From contig JAXJTE010000212.1 in NCBI GenBank assembly GCA_036309765.1, positions 1 through 64,000 of the forward strand: a stretch of DNA of 64,000 bases, given 5' to 3'. Below are positions 50,916 to 60,736 of this stretch, in pieces. The translations under genes were made by a program, and so were the position numbers. This DNA comes from Caryophanon sp036309765. GTDB lineage: Bacteria > Bacillota > Bacilli > Bacillales_A > Planococcaceae. Numbering within the stretch: position 1 is the first letter of the stretch; each line of letters begins with the position of its first letter. The notes below the pieces were generated by a model, which worked only from the letters and a program-made list of their open reading frames with translations, searched no databases and was not told the origin of the DNA.

Positions 50916-51342
50916 GATGATGACGATTGTAATCGTCGTGCTAGTTACCGTTTTATTATTAGGTGTTGTCGGATTTGTCGTGATTACGAAGCTAGGTGGC
51001 AACGACAACGAAACGGCAAAGGTTACGGAACCGTCAATTGAGGAAATTACGTTAGCCTCTGTAGATGTACCAGAATTAACAACGAATTTAATGGACGGAA
51101 ACTTCATTCGTTTATCGTTAAAAATTCAAACAAACAGTGAGGAAGCAGCAGCAGAATTATTAATGCGCGAATTCCAAACGAAAAACATTGTCATTCAAAC
51201 ATTATCTGAAATGGCAGCAGAAGATTTAGAAGGTAAAACAGGGAAGATTGATTTCCAAAATACGATTAAAGTACAGTTGAACGAGCTAATGCAAACAGGC
51301 GAAGTTCAAAAAGTGTATATTACGTCGTACATGATTCCATAA
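50905..51342 (+). CDS. fliL: Flagellar basal body-associated protein FliL
   Basis: Membrane protein that surrounds and supports the stator. One membrane helix near the N-terminus (about 6-27, TIVIVVLVTVLLLGVVGFVV), then an outer domain ending in VQKVYITSYMIP. I chose ATG 50905 (145 residues), 5 bases after AGGTGA; GTG 50896 overlaps that SD. Confidence 0.92.
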   Translation: MKNKMMTIVIVVLVTVLLLGVVGFVVITKLGGNDNETAKVTEPSIEEITLASVDVPELTTNLMDGNFIRLSLKIQTNSEEAAAELLMREFQTKNIVIQTLSEMAAEDLEGKTGKIDFQNTIKVQLNELMQTGEVQKVYITSYMIP

Positions 51343-51378
51343 AAATAGCTTATACATGAGAAACAAGGAGGTGGGCAA

Positions 51379-52374
51379 ATGGCAGGAGATGTATTGTCGC
51401 AATCCGAAATTGATGCGCTGCTCTCAGCGATTTCAACTGGAGAGATGACGGCAGAGGATGTCAAAAAGGATGAGGAAACGAAAAAAGTAAAAGTGTATGA
51501 CTTTAAACGTGCACTGCGTTTCTCAAAAGACCAAATCCGAAGTTTGACCCGAATACATGAAAACTTTGCGCGACTACTGACAACGTTTTTCTCTGCACAA
51601 CTACGAAACTATGTGCAAATTACGGTTGTATCAGTAGACCAAATTCCGTTTGAAGAATTTGTCCGCTCGATTCCAAATATGACACTAATTAACGTGTTTG
51701 AAGTGCCACCATTAGATGGGAACATTTTAATGGAAATTAACCCGAACATCGCGTATTCAATGTTAGATCGTTTAATGGGCGGTGACGGAGAAAGTCATAG
51801 CAACGTCGATAATTTAACTGAAATTGAAACGAAAATTATGACGAATTTATTTGAGCGTGCGTTTGATAACTTACGTGAAGCGTGGGAAAACGTCGCTGAA
51901 ATTGATCCGATTTTAGTGGAATTAGAAGTAAATCCACAGTTTTTACAAATGATTTCACCAAACGAAACGGTTATTGTTATTTCACTTAATACTGTAATCG
52001 GCGAAACAAGTGGTATGATTAACATTTGTATTCCACACGTTGTATTAGAGCCAATCGTACCGAATTTATCGGTGCGTTACTGGATGCAATCAAATACGAA
52101 GCAAATGTCACCAGAACAGCAGCGTGCATTAGAACTTCGTGTAAAACAAGCATCATTACCAGTCATTACAGAGCTTGGTCAAACCGATATTTCGATTCAA
52201 GACTTTTTAACGATGCAAGTTGGTGATGTGCTACAATTGAACCAGAAAATAGACGACCCGCTGATTGTTAAAGTTGGTACGTTACCGAAATTTACAGCAC
52301 AGCCTGGTAAGTCCGGCAGCAAAATGGCTGTTCAAATTTTAGATCCATTGAAAGGAGCTGACGAACATGAGTGA
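51379..52374 (+). CDS. fliM: Flagellar motor switch protein FliM
   Basis: C-ring protein that binds CheY-P. The N-terminal CheY-binding motif LSQSEIDALLSAI is at 5-17. The middle CheC-like fold (about 45-240) contains the GGDGES loop. The C-terminal SpoA domain covers about 250-325. It has 331 residues. The SD is AAGGAGGTGG. It overlaps fliY by 8 bases. Confidence 0.96.
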   Translation: MAGDVLSQSEIDALLSAISTGEMTAEDVKKDEETKKVKVYDFKRALRFSKDQIRSLTRIHENFARLLTTFFSAQLRNYVQITVVSVDQIPFEEFVRSIPNMTLINVFEVPPLDGNILMEINPNIAYSMLDRLMGGDGESHSNVDNLTEIETKIMTNLFERAFDNLREAWENVAEIDPILVELEVNPQFLQMISPNETVIVISLNTVIGETSGMINICIPHVVLEPIVPNLSVRYWMQSNTKQMSPEQQRALELRVKQASLPVITELGQTDISIQDFLTMQVGDVLQLNQKIDDPLIVKVGTLPKFTAQPGKSGSKMAVQILDPLKGADEHE

Positions 52375-53617
52375 TGACATGCTTTCACAAGAAGAAATTG
52401 AAGCCCTATTACGAGGGGAAACCGTGGATAAACCACTAGGAGATGAATCGTCAGATAAAGATGATTTGCATATTAATGACTTTTTAACAGTAATGGAGCA
52501 AGATGCATTAGGTGAGGTAGGGAATATTTCATTCGGTAGCTCAGCAACAGCATTATCTGCACTATTAGGTCAAAAGGTAGATATTACAACACCGAGCTTA
52601 GCGATGATCAATCGCAATCGCTTAGAAGAAGAATTCCCACATCCGTACGTAGCCGTTCAAGTAGAGTATACGACAGGCTTATCTGGTATGAACTTACTTG
52701 TTATTAAGCAATCAGATGCGGCGATTATTGCAGACTTAATGCTTGGTGGCGACGGTTTAAGCCCAAGTGCGGACTTAACGGAAATTCAATTATCAGCAGT
52801 GCAAGAAGCAATGAATCAAATGATGGGCTCGGCGGCGACATCAATGTCTACAATGTTCAATCAGAAGGTAGATATTTCTCCGCCGACGATCGATTTAATG
52901 AATATTTCACAAAATGAAGGCCGCGATAACATCCCTGCGGAAGACTTATTAGTGAAGATTTCGTTCCGTTTACGCATCGGTGAATTAATTGATTCGAACT
53001 TAATGCAACTTTTACCTTTGAACTTTAGTAAAAAAGTCGTAAAATCATTAATGGGGGAACCTGATGGAATTGAAAGTGCGGTTGAAGTAGCACCACAGCC
53101 AGAGCCAGTTATCCAACAAGCACCACCAGTTCAAGAACAACCGATGTATCAGCAACCACCAATGCAAGACCCGATGCAGCAGCAACCAATGTATCAACAA
53201 CCGATGCAACAGCAGCCAATGTATCAACAACCGATGCAACAGCAGCCGATGTACCAACAACCGATGCAGCAGCAACCAATGTATCAACAGCCGCCAGTAA
53301 ATGTACAGCAGGCACAATTCACGAATTTTAATGCGCCGCAACTTTCTGCTGGAGAATCACAAAATTTAAATATGCTACTTGATATCCCGTTACAAGTGAC
53401 AGTTGAGCTAGGTCGTACGAAGCGCTCAGTAAAAGAAATTTTAGAGCTAACAGGAGGCTCTATTATTGAACTGGATAAACTTGCCGGTGAACCCGTAGAT
53501 ATTTTAGTGAACAGTCGCTTAATTGCAAAAGGTGAAGTCGTTGTTATTGATGAAAACTTTGGCGTGCGTATTACAGACATCGCAAGTCCAACAGATCGCT
53601 TAAATAATTTACGATAG
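52367..53617 (+). CDS. fliY: Flagellar motor switch phosphatase FliY
   Basis: C-ring protein that removes phosphate from CheY-P. The N-terminus LSQEEIEALLRGE is FliM-like. Both phosphatase centres E-x2-N-x22-P are intact: E50/N53/P76 and E147/N150/P173. A Pro/Gln/Met linker (about 241-312) contains four copies of a QQQPMYQQPM decapeptide. The C-terminal SpoA domain (about 335-410, LLDIPLQVTVELGR) assembles the ring. It has 416 residues. Confidence 0.95.
   Translation: MSDDMLSQEEIEALLRGETVDKPLGDESSDKDDLHINDFLTVMEQDALGEVGNISFGSSATALSALLGQKVDITTPSLAMINRNRLEEEFPHPYVAVQVEYTTGLSGMNLLVIKQSDAAIIADLMLGGDGLSPSADLTEIQLSAVQEAMNQMMGSAATSMSTMFNQKVDISPPTIDLMNISQNEGRDNIPAEDLLVKISFRLRIGELIDSNLMQLLPLNFSKKVVKSLMGEPDGIESAVEVAPQPEPVIQQAPPVQEQPMYQQPPMQDPMQQQPMYQQPMQQQPMYQQPMQQQPMYQQPMQQQPMYQQPPVNVQQAQFTNFNAPQLSAGESQNLNMLLDIPLQVTVELGRTKRSVKEILELTGGSIIELDKLAGEPVDILVNSRLIAKGEVVVIDENFGVRITDIASPTDRLNNLR
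53144..53296 (+). repeat. 30-bp tandem repeat inside fliY
   Basis: About four copies of a 30-base unit encoding QQQPMYQQPM, differing only at third positions (CAA/CAG, CCA/CCG, TAT/TAC). The unit is a multiple of three, so gain or loss of copies changes linker length without a frameshift. Confidence 0.9.
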
Positions 53618-53638
53618 TTTAAATTGGAGGAATTAATT

Positions 53639-54001
53639 ATGGGTAATCGAATTCTAATCGTTGATGACGCAGCATTCATGCGTATGATGATTAAAGACAT
53701 CTTAACGAAAAATGGTTATGAAGTTGTAGGTGAAGCAGCCGATGGTATTCAAGCGGTTGAAAAGTACAATGAATTAAAGCCAGATTTAGTAACAATGGAT
53801 ATTACAATGCCGGAAAAAGATGGTATTGCTGCATTAAAAGAAATTAAATCAGCACACCCAGGTGCAACAATTATTATGTGTTCTGCAATGGGCCAACAAG
53901 CGATGGTAATCGATGCGATTCAAGCAGGAGCAAAAGATTTTATCGTAAAGCCTTTCCAAGCTGACCGCGTAATTGAAGCGATTCAAAAAGCTTTAGGTTA
54001 A
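53639..54001 (+). CDS. cheY: Chemotaxis response regulator CheY
   Basis: Single receiver domain, 120 residues. D54 in VTMDITMP is the phosphorylation site; the acidic pocket is D9/D10 and the switch Lys lies in VKPFQ. I chose ATG 53639, since MGNRILIVDDAAFMR is the family start and TTGGAGGAA precedes it. In Bacillus CheY-P binding to FliM favours smooth running. Confidence 0.95.
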   Translation: MGNRILIVDDAAFMRMMIKDILTKNGYEVVGEAADGIQAVEKYNELKPDLVTMDITMPEKDGIAALKEIKSAHPGATIIMCSAMGQQAMVIDAIQAGAKDFIVKPFQADRVIEAIQKALG

Positions 54002-54005
54002 TCCG

Positions 54006-54680
54006 ATGCATGCACGAATGATTTTGAAGCGAGTTAGAGCGATAGCATTGTTAGCTGTTTTAATGATGATTGCTTTCGGAGCACCTATACATAGTCAAGC
54101 TTCAGTAAGTGATGCCATTAACGCGACGAACGAATGTGAACAAAATCCAGACGTTGCATGCCCAGATACTACACCTTCAGCTGCCGAAATGGAATCTCCG
54201 TCGGCAGCTGTTGGTTTTAATGCATGGGATTACATTAAAATGATGCTCGCTTTTGGCGTTGTCATCGTTTTATTGTTCCTTGTGTTGAGGTTCTTAAAGA
54301 AACAAACACAGCAAGTACAGCAAAATGCATTAATGCAAAATTTGGGCGGTGTGTCGGTTGGGCAGCAAAAATCGATTCAGCTCGTAAAAGTAGGTAACAA
54401 AATGATGTTAATTGGTGTTGGTGATAACGTGCAATTACTGCGTGAAGTGACGGACGAGGATGAGATTGCCGAGTTGCAAGCGATTCACGAGTCACAGCAG
54501 CTGTTTGGCGATACAACACCGTATGTGGTGAAAGTTATGCGTAACTGGATGAATAAAAAAGAAGCTGCTCCGACAGAAGAGTTCGGGTCAGTATTAAATA
54601 AACGATTAGAAGAAATTAAGAAGGATCGAGCGAAAGATCTTGAGGCATGGCGTAATGAGGAGGAGGATCACAACAAATGA
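54006..54680 (+). CDS. fliZ: Flagellar biosynthesis protein FliZ/FliO
   Basis: Membrane protein that helps assemble the FliPQR gate. A signal-peptide-like N-terminus (about 10-32) is followed by a short outer part with two Cys (C43, C52), a membrane helix (about 76-98, YIKMMLAFGVVIVLLFLVL) and a cytoplasmic FliO domain. The charged tail runs to residue 224. No good SD precedes ATG 54006; ATG 54018 is an alternative. Confidence 0.85.
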   Translation: MHARMILKRVRAIALLAVLMMIAFGAPIHSQASVSDAINATNECEQNPDVACPDTTPSAAEMESPSAAVGFNAWDYIKMMLAFGVVIVLLFLVLRFLKKQTQQVQQNALMQNLGGVSVGQQKSIQLVKVGNKMMLIGVGDNVQLLREVTDEDEIAELQAIHESQQLFGDTTPYVVKVMRNWMNKKEAAPTEEFGSVLNKRLEEIKKDRAKDLEAWRNEEEDHNK

Positions 54681-55342
54681 ATGAGTTTATCGGTTTGTTC
54701 GCCGAAAGTGATCCGGCAAACGTTTCCACCTCAGTAAAGCTACTGTTATTGTTAACCGTTTTATCGTTAGCACCAAGTCTTTTAATTTTAATGACATCGT
54801 TTTTACGTATTGTCATCGTGTTATCATTTGTCAGAACGTCATTAGCGACAGGGCAAATGCCGCCTAACCAGGTAATTATTGGGTTGGCGTTATTTTTAAC
54901 GTTCTTTATTATGACGCCAGTGTTTACTGAAGTGAATGAAGAGGCGCTACAGCCGTTGTTTGCCGAGGAGATTGGTATTGAGGAGGCGTATGAGCGTGCT
55001 GCAGTTCCGTTCAAGGAGTTTATGGCAGGGCATACACGTCAGCAAGATTTAGAACTGTTTTTAGAATATAATCAAGCAGAAGCACCAGAATCGGTGGAGG
55101 ATATACCGCTGACGATGCTCGTGCCGGCTTTCGTTATTAGTGAATTGAAAACAGCGTTCCAAATGGGCTTCATGGTATTTATACCGTTCATCGTAATTGA
55201 TATGATCGTAGCCGGTACATTAATGGCGATGGGTATGATGATGTTACCGCCTGTTATGATTTCTCTACCATTTAAAATTTTATTATTCGTGTTAGTTGAT
55301 GGCTGGTATTTAATTATGAAATCGCTACTCGTGAGCTTCTAG
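54677..55342 (+). CDS. fliP: Flagellar export gate protein FliP
   Basis: Core export-gate subunit. Four hydrophobic segments are visible (about 19-43, 56-80, 157-185, 190-215). The conserved stretch MTSFLRIVIVLSFVRTSL and GQMPPNQVIIGLALFLT are diagnostic. It has 221 residues and no long signal peptide. It overlaps fliZ by 4 bases. Confidence 0.96.
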   Translation: MNEFIGLFAESDPANVSTSVKLLLLLTVLSLAPSLLILMTSFLRIVIVLSFVRTSLATGQMPPNQVIIGLALFLTFFIMTPVFTEVNEEALQPLFAEEIGIEEAYERAAVPFKEFMAGHTRQQDLELFLEYNQAEAPESVEDIPLTMLVPAFVISELKTAFQMGFMVFIPFIVIDMIVAGTLMAMGMMMLPPVMISLPFKILLFVLVDGWYLIMKSLLVSF

Positions 55343-55356
55343 GAGGAGTAACAACA

Positions 55357-55626
55357 ATGTCTCAAGAAATGGTTGTAACAATTGCAGAACAAGCCGTGTG
55401 GATGATTTTAATTGTTGCGGGTCCTCTTATGCTCATTGCATTAGCAGTCGGTTTAGCAGTAAGTATTTTCCAAGCGACAACATCAATCCAAGAACAAACG
55501 CTAGCATTCGTACCGAAAATTGTTGCTGTATTAGTTGGCATGGTATTTTTCGGGCCGTGGATGCTGTCACAAACGACAAGTTATTTTTATGATGTGTTTA
55601 ATAACTTAACGCGTTACATAGGGTGA
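55357..55626 (+). CDS. fliQ: Flagellar export gate protein FliQ
   Basis: An 89-residue membrane protein with two helices (about 12-38 and 48-72). The motif VSIFQATTSIQEQTLAFVPK is the family hallmark. The SD is AGGAGGAG. Confidence 0.96.
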   Translation: MSQEMVVTIAEQAVWMILIVAGPLMLIALAVGLAVSIFQATTSIQEQTLAFVPKIVAVLVGMVFFGPWMLSQTTSYFYDVFNNLTRYIG

Positions 55627-55630
55627 GTAG

Positions 55631-56410
55631 ATGGAAGAACTAGTACCGAAGATTACGATATTTTTATTAATAGTTGCTCGATTGACCGCGTTTTTTGCGA
55701 CAGTGCCATTCTTTTCGTATCGAACAATTCCGTCACAAGCTAAAATTGCCGTTCCAATCGTTTTAGCGTGGACGATGTATTATACGATTTCACCAGGTGT
55801 AGAAATTGCATTTGATGGCACGTACGCTTTATACGTACTAAAAGAAGTTGTCGTCGGTTTGAGTATTGGACTTGTCGCCTATTTAATTTTATCTGCGGTG
55901 CAAATTGCTGGTGGATTAATCGACTTCCAAATGGGTTTTGCGATTGCGAACATTATTGATCCGCAAACTGGTGCGCAAAGTCCAATTATGGGTCAGCTTT
56001 TTAACGTGTTGACGCTGCTTGTATTACTATCGATTAATGGACACCATTTATTGCTTGATGGTATTTATTATAGCTATGAATACATTGCGCTTGACCAGCT
56101 GGCACTAAATACAGGCGATGAGAATTTTGCGGTATTTGTCATGCAAATGATGACGACGTTGTTTGCAATTGCGTTTCAAATGTCAGCACCCGTTGTCGCC
56201 GCATTATTTTTAGTAACACTCGCGCTTGGTATTATTGGGAAGACTGTACCACAAATGAACATTTTCGTTGTCGGTTTCCCGATTAAAATTGTAGCGGGCT
56301 TTATTTTCTTAATTATCGTCATGGGTGTGATGGTAAATGTAATGCGTCACTTGATTGAAGTAGCAATTTACGGTATGCGAGATTTTATGACGATTTTAGG
56401 TGGGTTGTAG
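55631..56410 (+). CDS. fliR: Flagellar export gate protein FliR
   Basis: Multi-helix membrane protein of the gate, 259 residues, with about six hydrophobic segments. The conserved GGLIDFQMGFAIANIIDPQ and VPQMNIFVVGFPIKI are visible. It is 4 bases after fliQ and directly before flhB. Confidence 0.95.
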   Translation: MEELVPKITIFLLIVARLTAFFATVPFFSYRTIPSQAKIAVPIVLAWTMYYTISPGVEIAFDGTYALYVLKEVVVGLSIGLVAYLILSAVQIAGGLIDFQMGFAIANIIDPQTGAQSPIMGQLFNVLTLLVLLSINGHHLLLDGIYYSYEYIALDQLALNTGDENFAVFVMQMMTTLFAIAFQMSAPVVAALFLVTLALGIIGKTVPQMNIFVVGFPIKIVAGFIFLIIVMGVMVNVMRHLIEVAIYGMRDFMTILGGL

Positions 56411-56411
56411 T

Positions 56412-57500
56412 ATGGAATTATTACTGCGTTTAGACTTGCAATTTTTCGCAGGGGAAAAAACTGAAAAAGCGACGCCGAAAAAACGTCAAGATTCTCGTAA
56501 AAAAGGTCAAGTATTAAAAAGTCAGGACGTAACGGCAGCTATTTTATTACTCGTGATGTTTATTGGCTTATTTTTTATTGCGCCGATGATGCAGGGGCGC
56601 GTGTTAAATATTATACGTGAGGCAATGGAGACGTATGTATTAACAGAAGATTTGTCTATTGAGTCAACGATGAAACTATACACAACGTTTTTAGTTGAAA
56701 TGGCAATCATCGTTGTACCAATAATGGCAATAGGTGTGTTTGCTGGTATTGCGGCGAACTTAGTACAATTCGGATTTTTATTTACCGTTCATCCATTAAA
56801 GCTTGATTTAAAGAAAATGGATCCGATTAAAGGGATTAAAAAGATTTTTTCCGTACGTGCACTCGTCGATTTGGTGAAATCTCTTTTAAAAATTGCCCTT
56901 ATTGGTACAGCGACGGTCGTCGTAATCTGGATTTATTTAGAGGACGTATTAAAGCTTGCCTTTATGGATCCACAAGATACGATGTCGATGATTGCAATGT
57001 TAACTGGCATTATGGGAATCGTTTCCGCGCTTGTATTATTATTCATTTCCGTTATCGATTATTTTTACCAACGATACGATTATGAGAAAAATTTAAAAAT
57101 GTCAAAGCAAGATATTAAAGATGAGCATAAAAACGTAGAGGGTGACCCACAAGTAAAAGGGAAAATTAAGCAAAAGCAACGTGAAATGGCAATGCGCCGT
57201 ATGATGCAAGAAGTACCAAATGCAGACGTTGTTATTACGAACCCAACACACTATGCCATCGCGTTAAAATATGATGGTGATACAATGGAAGCACCTCGTG
57301 TTGTGGCAAAGGGGACAGATTTTGTCGCACAAAAGATTAAACTCATTGCGAAGCAGCACGATGTTGTCATGGTAGAAAACCGACCACTCGCACGCGCTAT
57401 GTATGACCAAGTCGAAATTGGTGATGCAGTGCCAGAGGAGTTTTTCAAAACGGTCGCAGAAATTTTAGCGTATGTGTACCGGATTAAGCGAAAAATTTAA
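56412..57500 (+). CDS. flhB: Flagellar export switch protein FlhB
   Basis: Membrane gate protein whose self-cleavage switches export from hook to filament substrates. I chose ATG 56412 (362 residues); the family start LDLQFFAGEKTEKATPKKR is clear. Four membrane helices are followed by the cytoplasmic domain with the NPTH site at 277-280. The SD AGGTGG lies in the end of fliR. Its C-terminal half resembles the protein at 28618-28911. Confidence 0.96.
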   Translation: MELLLRLDLQFFAGEKTEKATPKKRQDSRKKGQVLKSQDVTAAILLLVMFIGLFFIAPMMQGRVLNIIREAMETYVLTEDLSIESTMKLYTTFLVEMAIIVVPIMAIGVFAGIAANLVQFGFLFTVHPLKLDLKKMDPIKGIKKIFSVRALVDLVKSLLKIALIGTATVVVIWIYLEDVLKLAFMDPQDTMSMIAMLTGIMGIVSALVLLFISVIDYFYQRYDYEKNLKMSKQDIKDEHKNVEGDPQVKGKIKQKQREMAMRRMMQEVPNADVVITNPTHYAIALKYDGDTMEAPRVVAKGTDFVAQKIKLIAKQHDVVMVENRPLARAMYDQVEIGDAVPEEFFKTVAEILAYVYRIKRKI

Positions 57501-57573
57501 GCTAAAACGAACGAAGAAGCGACTACTGTTAAACGTAGGAGCGGTTCACAGTATGTAATCAGGAGGGGCATGT

Positions 57574-59607
57574 ATGAAATTTAGTGATTTGGGCGTCTTA
57601 GGTGCGGTTATTTTAATCGTAGCCATGCTTATTATCCCTCTTCCAACTTGGCTGTTAAGTTTTTTAATCATCATTAACATTACGTTAAGTTTGATTGTAT
57701 TATTAACAGCGATGAATATGAAAGAAGCGCTTGACTTCGCAATTTTCCCATCCGTCATTTTATTATTAACATTATTCCGTTTAGGGTTAAGTATTTCAAC
57801 AACACGTGCCATTTTAGCAGAAGGTGACGCAGGTGATGTTGTTGATACGTTTGGTAACTTCGTAACGGGCGGTAATATTGTTGTCGGTCTCGTTGTATTC
57901 GCCTTGCTTGTAATCGTTCAGTTCCTCGTTATTACGAAAGGTTCTGAACGTGTTGCAGAGGTAGCAGCGCGATTCACATTAGATGCGATGCCAGGGAAGC
58001 AAATGAGTATCGACGCAGATTTAAACGCAGGTATGATTTCAGAAGCGCAAGCGCGTGAACGCCGTGCGAAAGTATCTGGCGAGGCAGACTTTTACGGAGC
58101 GATGGACGGTGCGACAAAGTTCGTAAAAGGGGATGCGATTGCGTCCATTATTATGGTATTTATCAACTTAATCGTCGGGATGGTCATTGGTATGATGCAA
58201 CTCGGTCTTGAGTTTGGTGAAGCCGCTACGCAGTTCTCGCAGTTAACAGTCGGGGACGGTTTAGTATCACAAATTCCAGCGTTACTTATTTCAACAGCAA
58301 CAGGTATCGTTGTAACGCGTGCAGCATCTGAAGGTAACTTAGGTGCAGACATTATGAAGCAGTTATTTTCACAATCAAAGCTGTTATACGTAGCAGCGGC
58401 GTCAATTGCTTTATTAGGTTTAGTAACACCACTGCCAGATTGGATTACGTTACCAATTGCAGCAGTACTTGCGATTACGGCGTTTATGACAGACCGTAGC
58501 CAAAAAGAATCAATTGAAGAAATTCAAGAAATTGAAGAAGAAGTGGCGACTGATACGATGAAGAGTCCAGAAAATGTAGTGAACTTATTAAGTGTTGACC
58601 CAATTGAATTTGAATTTGGTTATGGTTTAATTCCACTCGTTGATACAGCGCAGGGCGGAGATTTACTTGACCGCGTCGTGATGATTCGTCGTCAGCTAGC
58701 ATTAGAGCTTGGGATAGTGATTCCAGTTGTACGTATTCGCGATAACATTCAGCTTCAACCGAACGAGTACCGCATTAAAATTAAAGGCAATGAGCTAGCG
58801 CGTGGTGAGTTATTACTTGATCACTACTTAGCGATGAGCCCAGGTGATGATGATTCAATCGAAGGTATTGATACAATTGAGCCGTCATTTGGTTTACCAG
58901 CGAAGTGGATCACAGAGCAAGTCAAAGAAGATGCTGAAATGTATGGTTATACAGTGGTTGACCCACCAAGTGTTGTGTCGACACATTTAACTGAAATTAT
59001 TCGTGCAAACGCAGCAGAGCTACTTGGTCGTCAAGAAACGAAGCAGCTTGTTGATCACCTACGCGAAACACATAGCATTTTAGTAGAAGAATTAACACCT
59101 TCTCCATTATCGATTGGTGAAATTCAAAAAGTGCTTGGTCGCTTACTACAAGAAAATGTATCTGTACGTAATTTACCGGTTATTTTTGAAACGATGGCAG
59201 ATTACTCGAAGCTTACGAGTGATACCGATATTTTAACAGAGTATGTGCGTCAAGCATTAGCGCGTCAAATTACGGCGCAGCATACGAACGGCCAATCGAC
59301 GCTAAAAGTTATTACGATTTCTGGTAGAATTGAAAAAATGCTAGCAGATAGCATTCAACAAACAGAACACGGCAACTATTTAGCAATGGATCCACAAGAC
59401 TCACAAAACATTTTAGAAGCAGTGGCAAAAGAAGTAGAGCGCGTATCGTTCATGGAGCAGTCGTCGATTTTACTATGCTCACCAGCTGTGCGTATGTATT
59501 TACGACAATTAACAGAGCGTTACTTCCCACAAATTCCTGTCCTATCATATAATGAACTAGATGCAGCAATTGAAATTCAAAGTGTTGGGATGGTGAATGT
59601 AGAATGA
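57574..59607 (+). CDS. flhA: Flagellar export protein FlhA
   Basis: Largest export-gate protein. About eight membrane helices lie in the first 320 residues. The FHIPEP signature region RFTLDAMPGKQMSIDADLNA (about 130-150) is clear. The large cytoplasmic domain that binds substrates and chaperones follows. It has 677 residues. The SD is CAGGAGGGG. It overlaps flhF by 4 bases. Confidence 0.97.
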   Translation: MKFSDLGVLGAVILIVAMLIIPLPTWLLSFLIIINITLSLIVLLTAMNMKEALDFAIFPSVILLLTLFRLGLSISTTRAILAEGDAGDVVDTFGNFVTGGNIVVGLVVFALLVIVQFLVITKGSERVAEVAARFTLDAMPGKQMSIDADLNAGMISEAQARERRAKVSGEADFYGAMDGATKFVKGDAIASIIMVFINLIVGMVIGMMQLGLEFGEAATQFSQLTVGDGLVSQIPALLISTATGIVVTRAASEGNLGADIMKQLFSQSKLLYVAAASIALLGLVTPLPDWITLPIAAVLAITAFMTDRSQKESIEEIQEIEEEVATDTMKSPENVVNLLSVDPIEFEFGYGLIPLVDTAQGGDLLDRVVMIRRQLALELGIVIPVVRIRDNIQLQPNEYRIKIKGNELARGELLLDHYLAMSPGDDDSIEGIDTIEPSFGLPAKWITEQVKEDAEMYGYTVVDPPSVVSTHLTEIIRANAAELLGRQETKQLVDHLRETHSILVEELTPSPLSIGEIQKVLGRLLQENVSVRNLPVIFETMADYSKLTSDTDILTEYVRQALARQITAQHTNGQSTLKVITISGRIEKMLADSIQQTEHGNYLAMDPQDSQNILEAVAKEVERVSFMEQSSILLCSPAVRMYLRQLTERYFPQIPVLSYNELDAAIEIQSVGMVNVE

Positions 59608-60725
59608 GGATGAAAAAGTTTACGGCTGAAACGATGCCGGAAGTAATGAAAAAAGTACGTGCTGAGCTGGGTGATGATGCAGTTATCATCAACCAGCGCA
59701 TCGTCAAACAAAAAAAATTACTCGGCTTAATGTCGTCAAAAACGTTTGAAGTGACAGCAGGTATTGATGATGTCGAGCTACCAGTGAAGCAAGTGAAAAT
59801 AAAAGCATCGTTGCCAACAGAAATTGTAAAATCAGCAAAGCAAGCTGAGGAAAAGGCAGATGCCCAAGCAGAGGCGCTACGTAATGAGCTGGCCGATGTA
59901 AAGGCAATGCTACAAGGCTTAACGCGTCAGCAGCAAGCAGTTCAATACCCAGCAGCGTTAACGAGCGTGTTAGCGAAATTAAAAAAGCAAGAGCTAGACG
60001 AAGAGCTCATCACAGCTATTGGTGATGAGCTTTTCAATCATATTGAGAAAAAGCGTGTACAAGCAACGATAGAAGCACTACAAAAGGAAGCGGCTTCTAT
60101 ATTGCGTAAAAAGCTAGCGCACTTACCGATGGGCGGCTTCAGTGAATCAAAAAAATTTATCCAACTGCTCGGGCCGACTGGTGTAGGAAAGACGACGACC
60201 ATTGCGAAAATTGCGGCGCGTACATCACTTGAGCAAAAGAAAAAGGTTGGCTTTATGACAACTGATACGTACCGAATTGCGGCGATTGAGCAGTTAAAGA
60301 CGTACGCGGGGTTATTACAAGCACCTGTTGAGATTATTTATTCGATATCTGATTATGAGCAGGCGACAAAAAACTTAGCTCGTCAAGACATTGTGTTTGT
60401 TGATACAGCTGGGCGCAACTATAAAGAAAAACGCCACGTTGAAGAAATTACTAAGTTGTTAAATTTCCATGAACAAATGGAAACGTATGTCGTGCTATCT
60501 TCTACGATGAAACAGCAAGATTTATGCGATGTGATCGATCAATTTGCGAACATACCTTATGAAAAGTTTATATTTACGAAGCTTGACGAAACGAATTCTA
60601 TTGGCACAATTATTAATTTAATGGTTAAATATAATAAAGGTCTTTCTTACTATACTTCTGGGCAAGAAGTACCCGAAGATATTGAGGAAGCATCTTTAGA
60701 TCGTTTAATCGCATTGTTATTCTAA
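59604..60725 (+). CDS. flhF: Flagellar placement GTPase FlhF
   Basis: SRP-type GTPase that controls where flagella form. The basic N-terminus MRMKKFTAETMPEVMKKV precedes a charged linker. The NG domain has GPTGVGKTT at 190-198 and DTAGRNYKEKRH. It has 373 residues. The SD is weak; the overlap with flhA (ATGA) probably drives translation. Confidence 0.95.
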   Translation: MRMKKFTAETMPEVMKKVRAELGDDAVIINQRIVKQKKLLGLMSSKTFEVTAGIDDVELPVKQVKIKASLPTEIVKSAKQAEEKADAQAEALRNELADVKAMLQGLTRQQQAVQYPAALTSVLAKLKKQELDEELITAIGDELFNHIEKKRVQATIEALQKEAASILRKKLAHLPMGGFSESKKFIQLLGPTGVGKTTTIAKIAARTSLEQKKKVGFMTTDTYRIAAIEQLKTYAGLLQAPVEIIYSISDYEQATKNLARQDIVFVDTAGRNYKEKRHVEEITKLLNFHEQMETYVVLSSTMKQQDLCDVIDQFANIPYEKFIFTKLDETNSIGTIINLMVKYNKGLSYYTSGQEVPEDIEEASLDRLIALLF

Positions 60726-60736
60726 GGAGAGCATGA

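Noticed and set aside
53144..53296. 30-bp repeats in fliY as a CRISPR array
   Set aside because: The units are directly adjacent without unique spacers and encode a regular Gln/Pro/Met peptide in frame.
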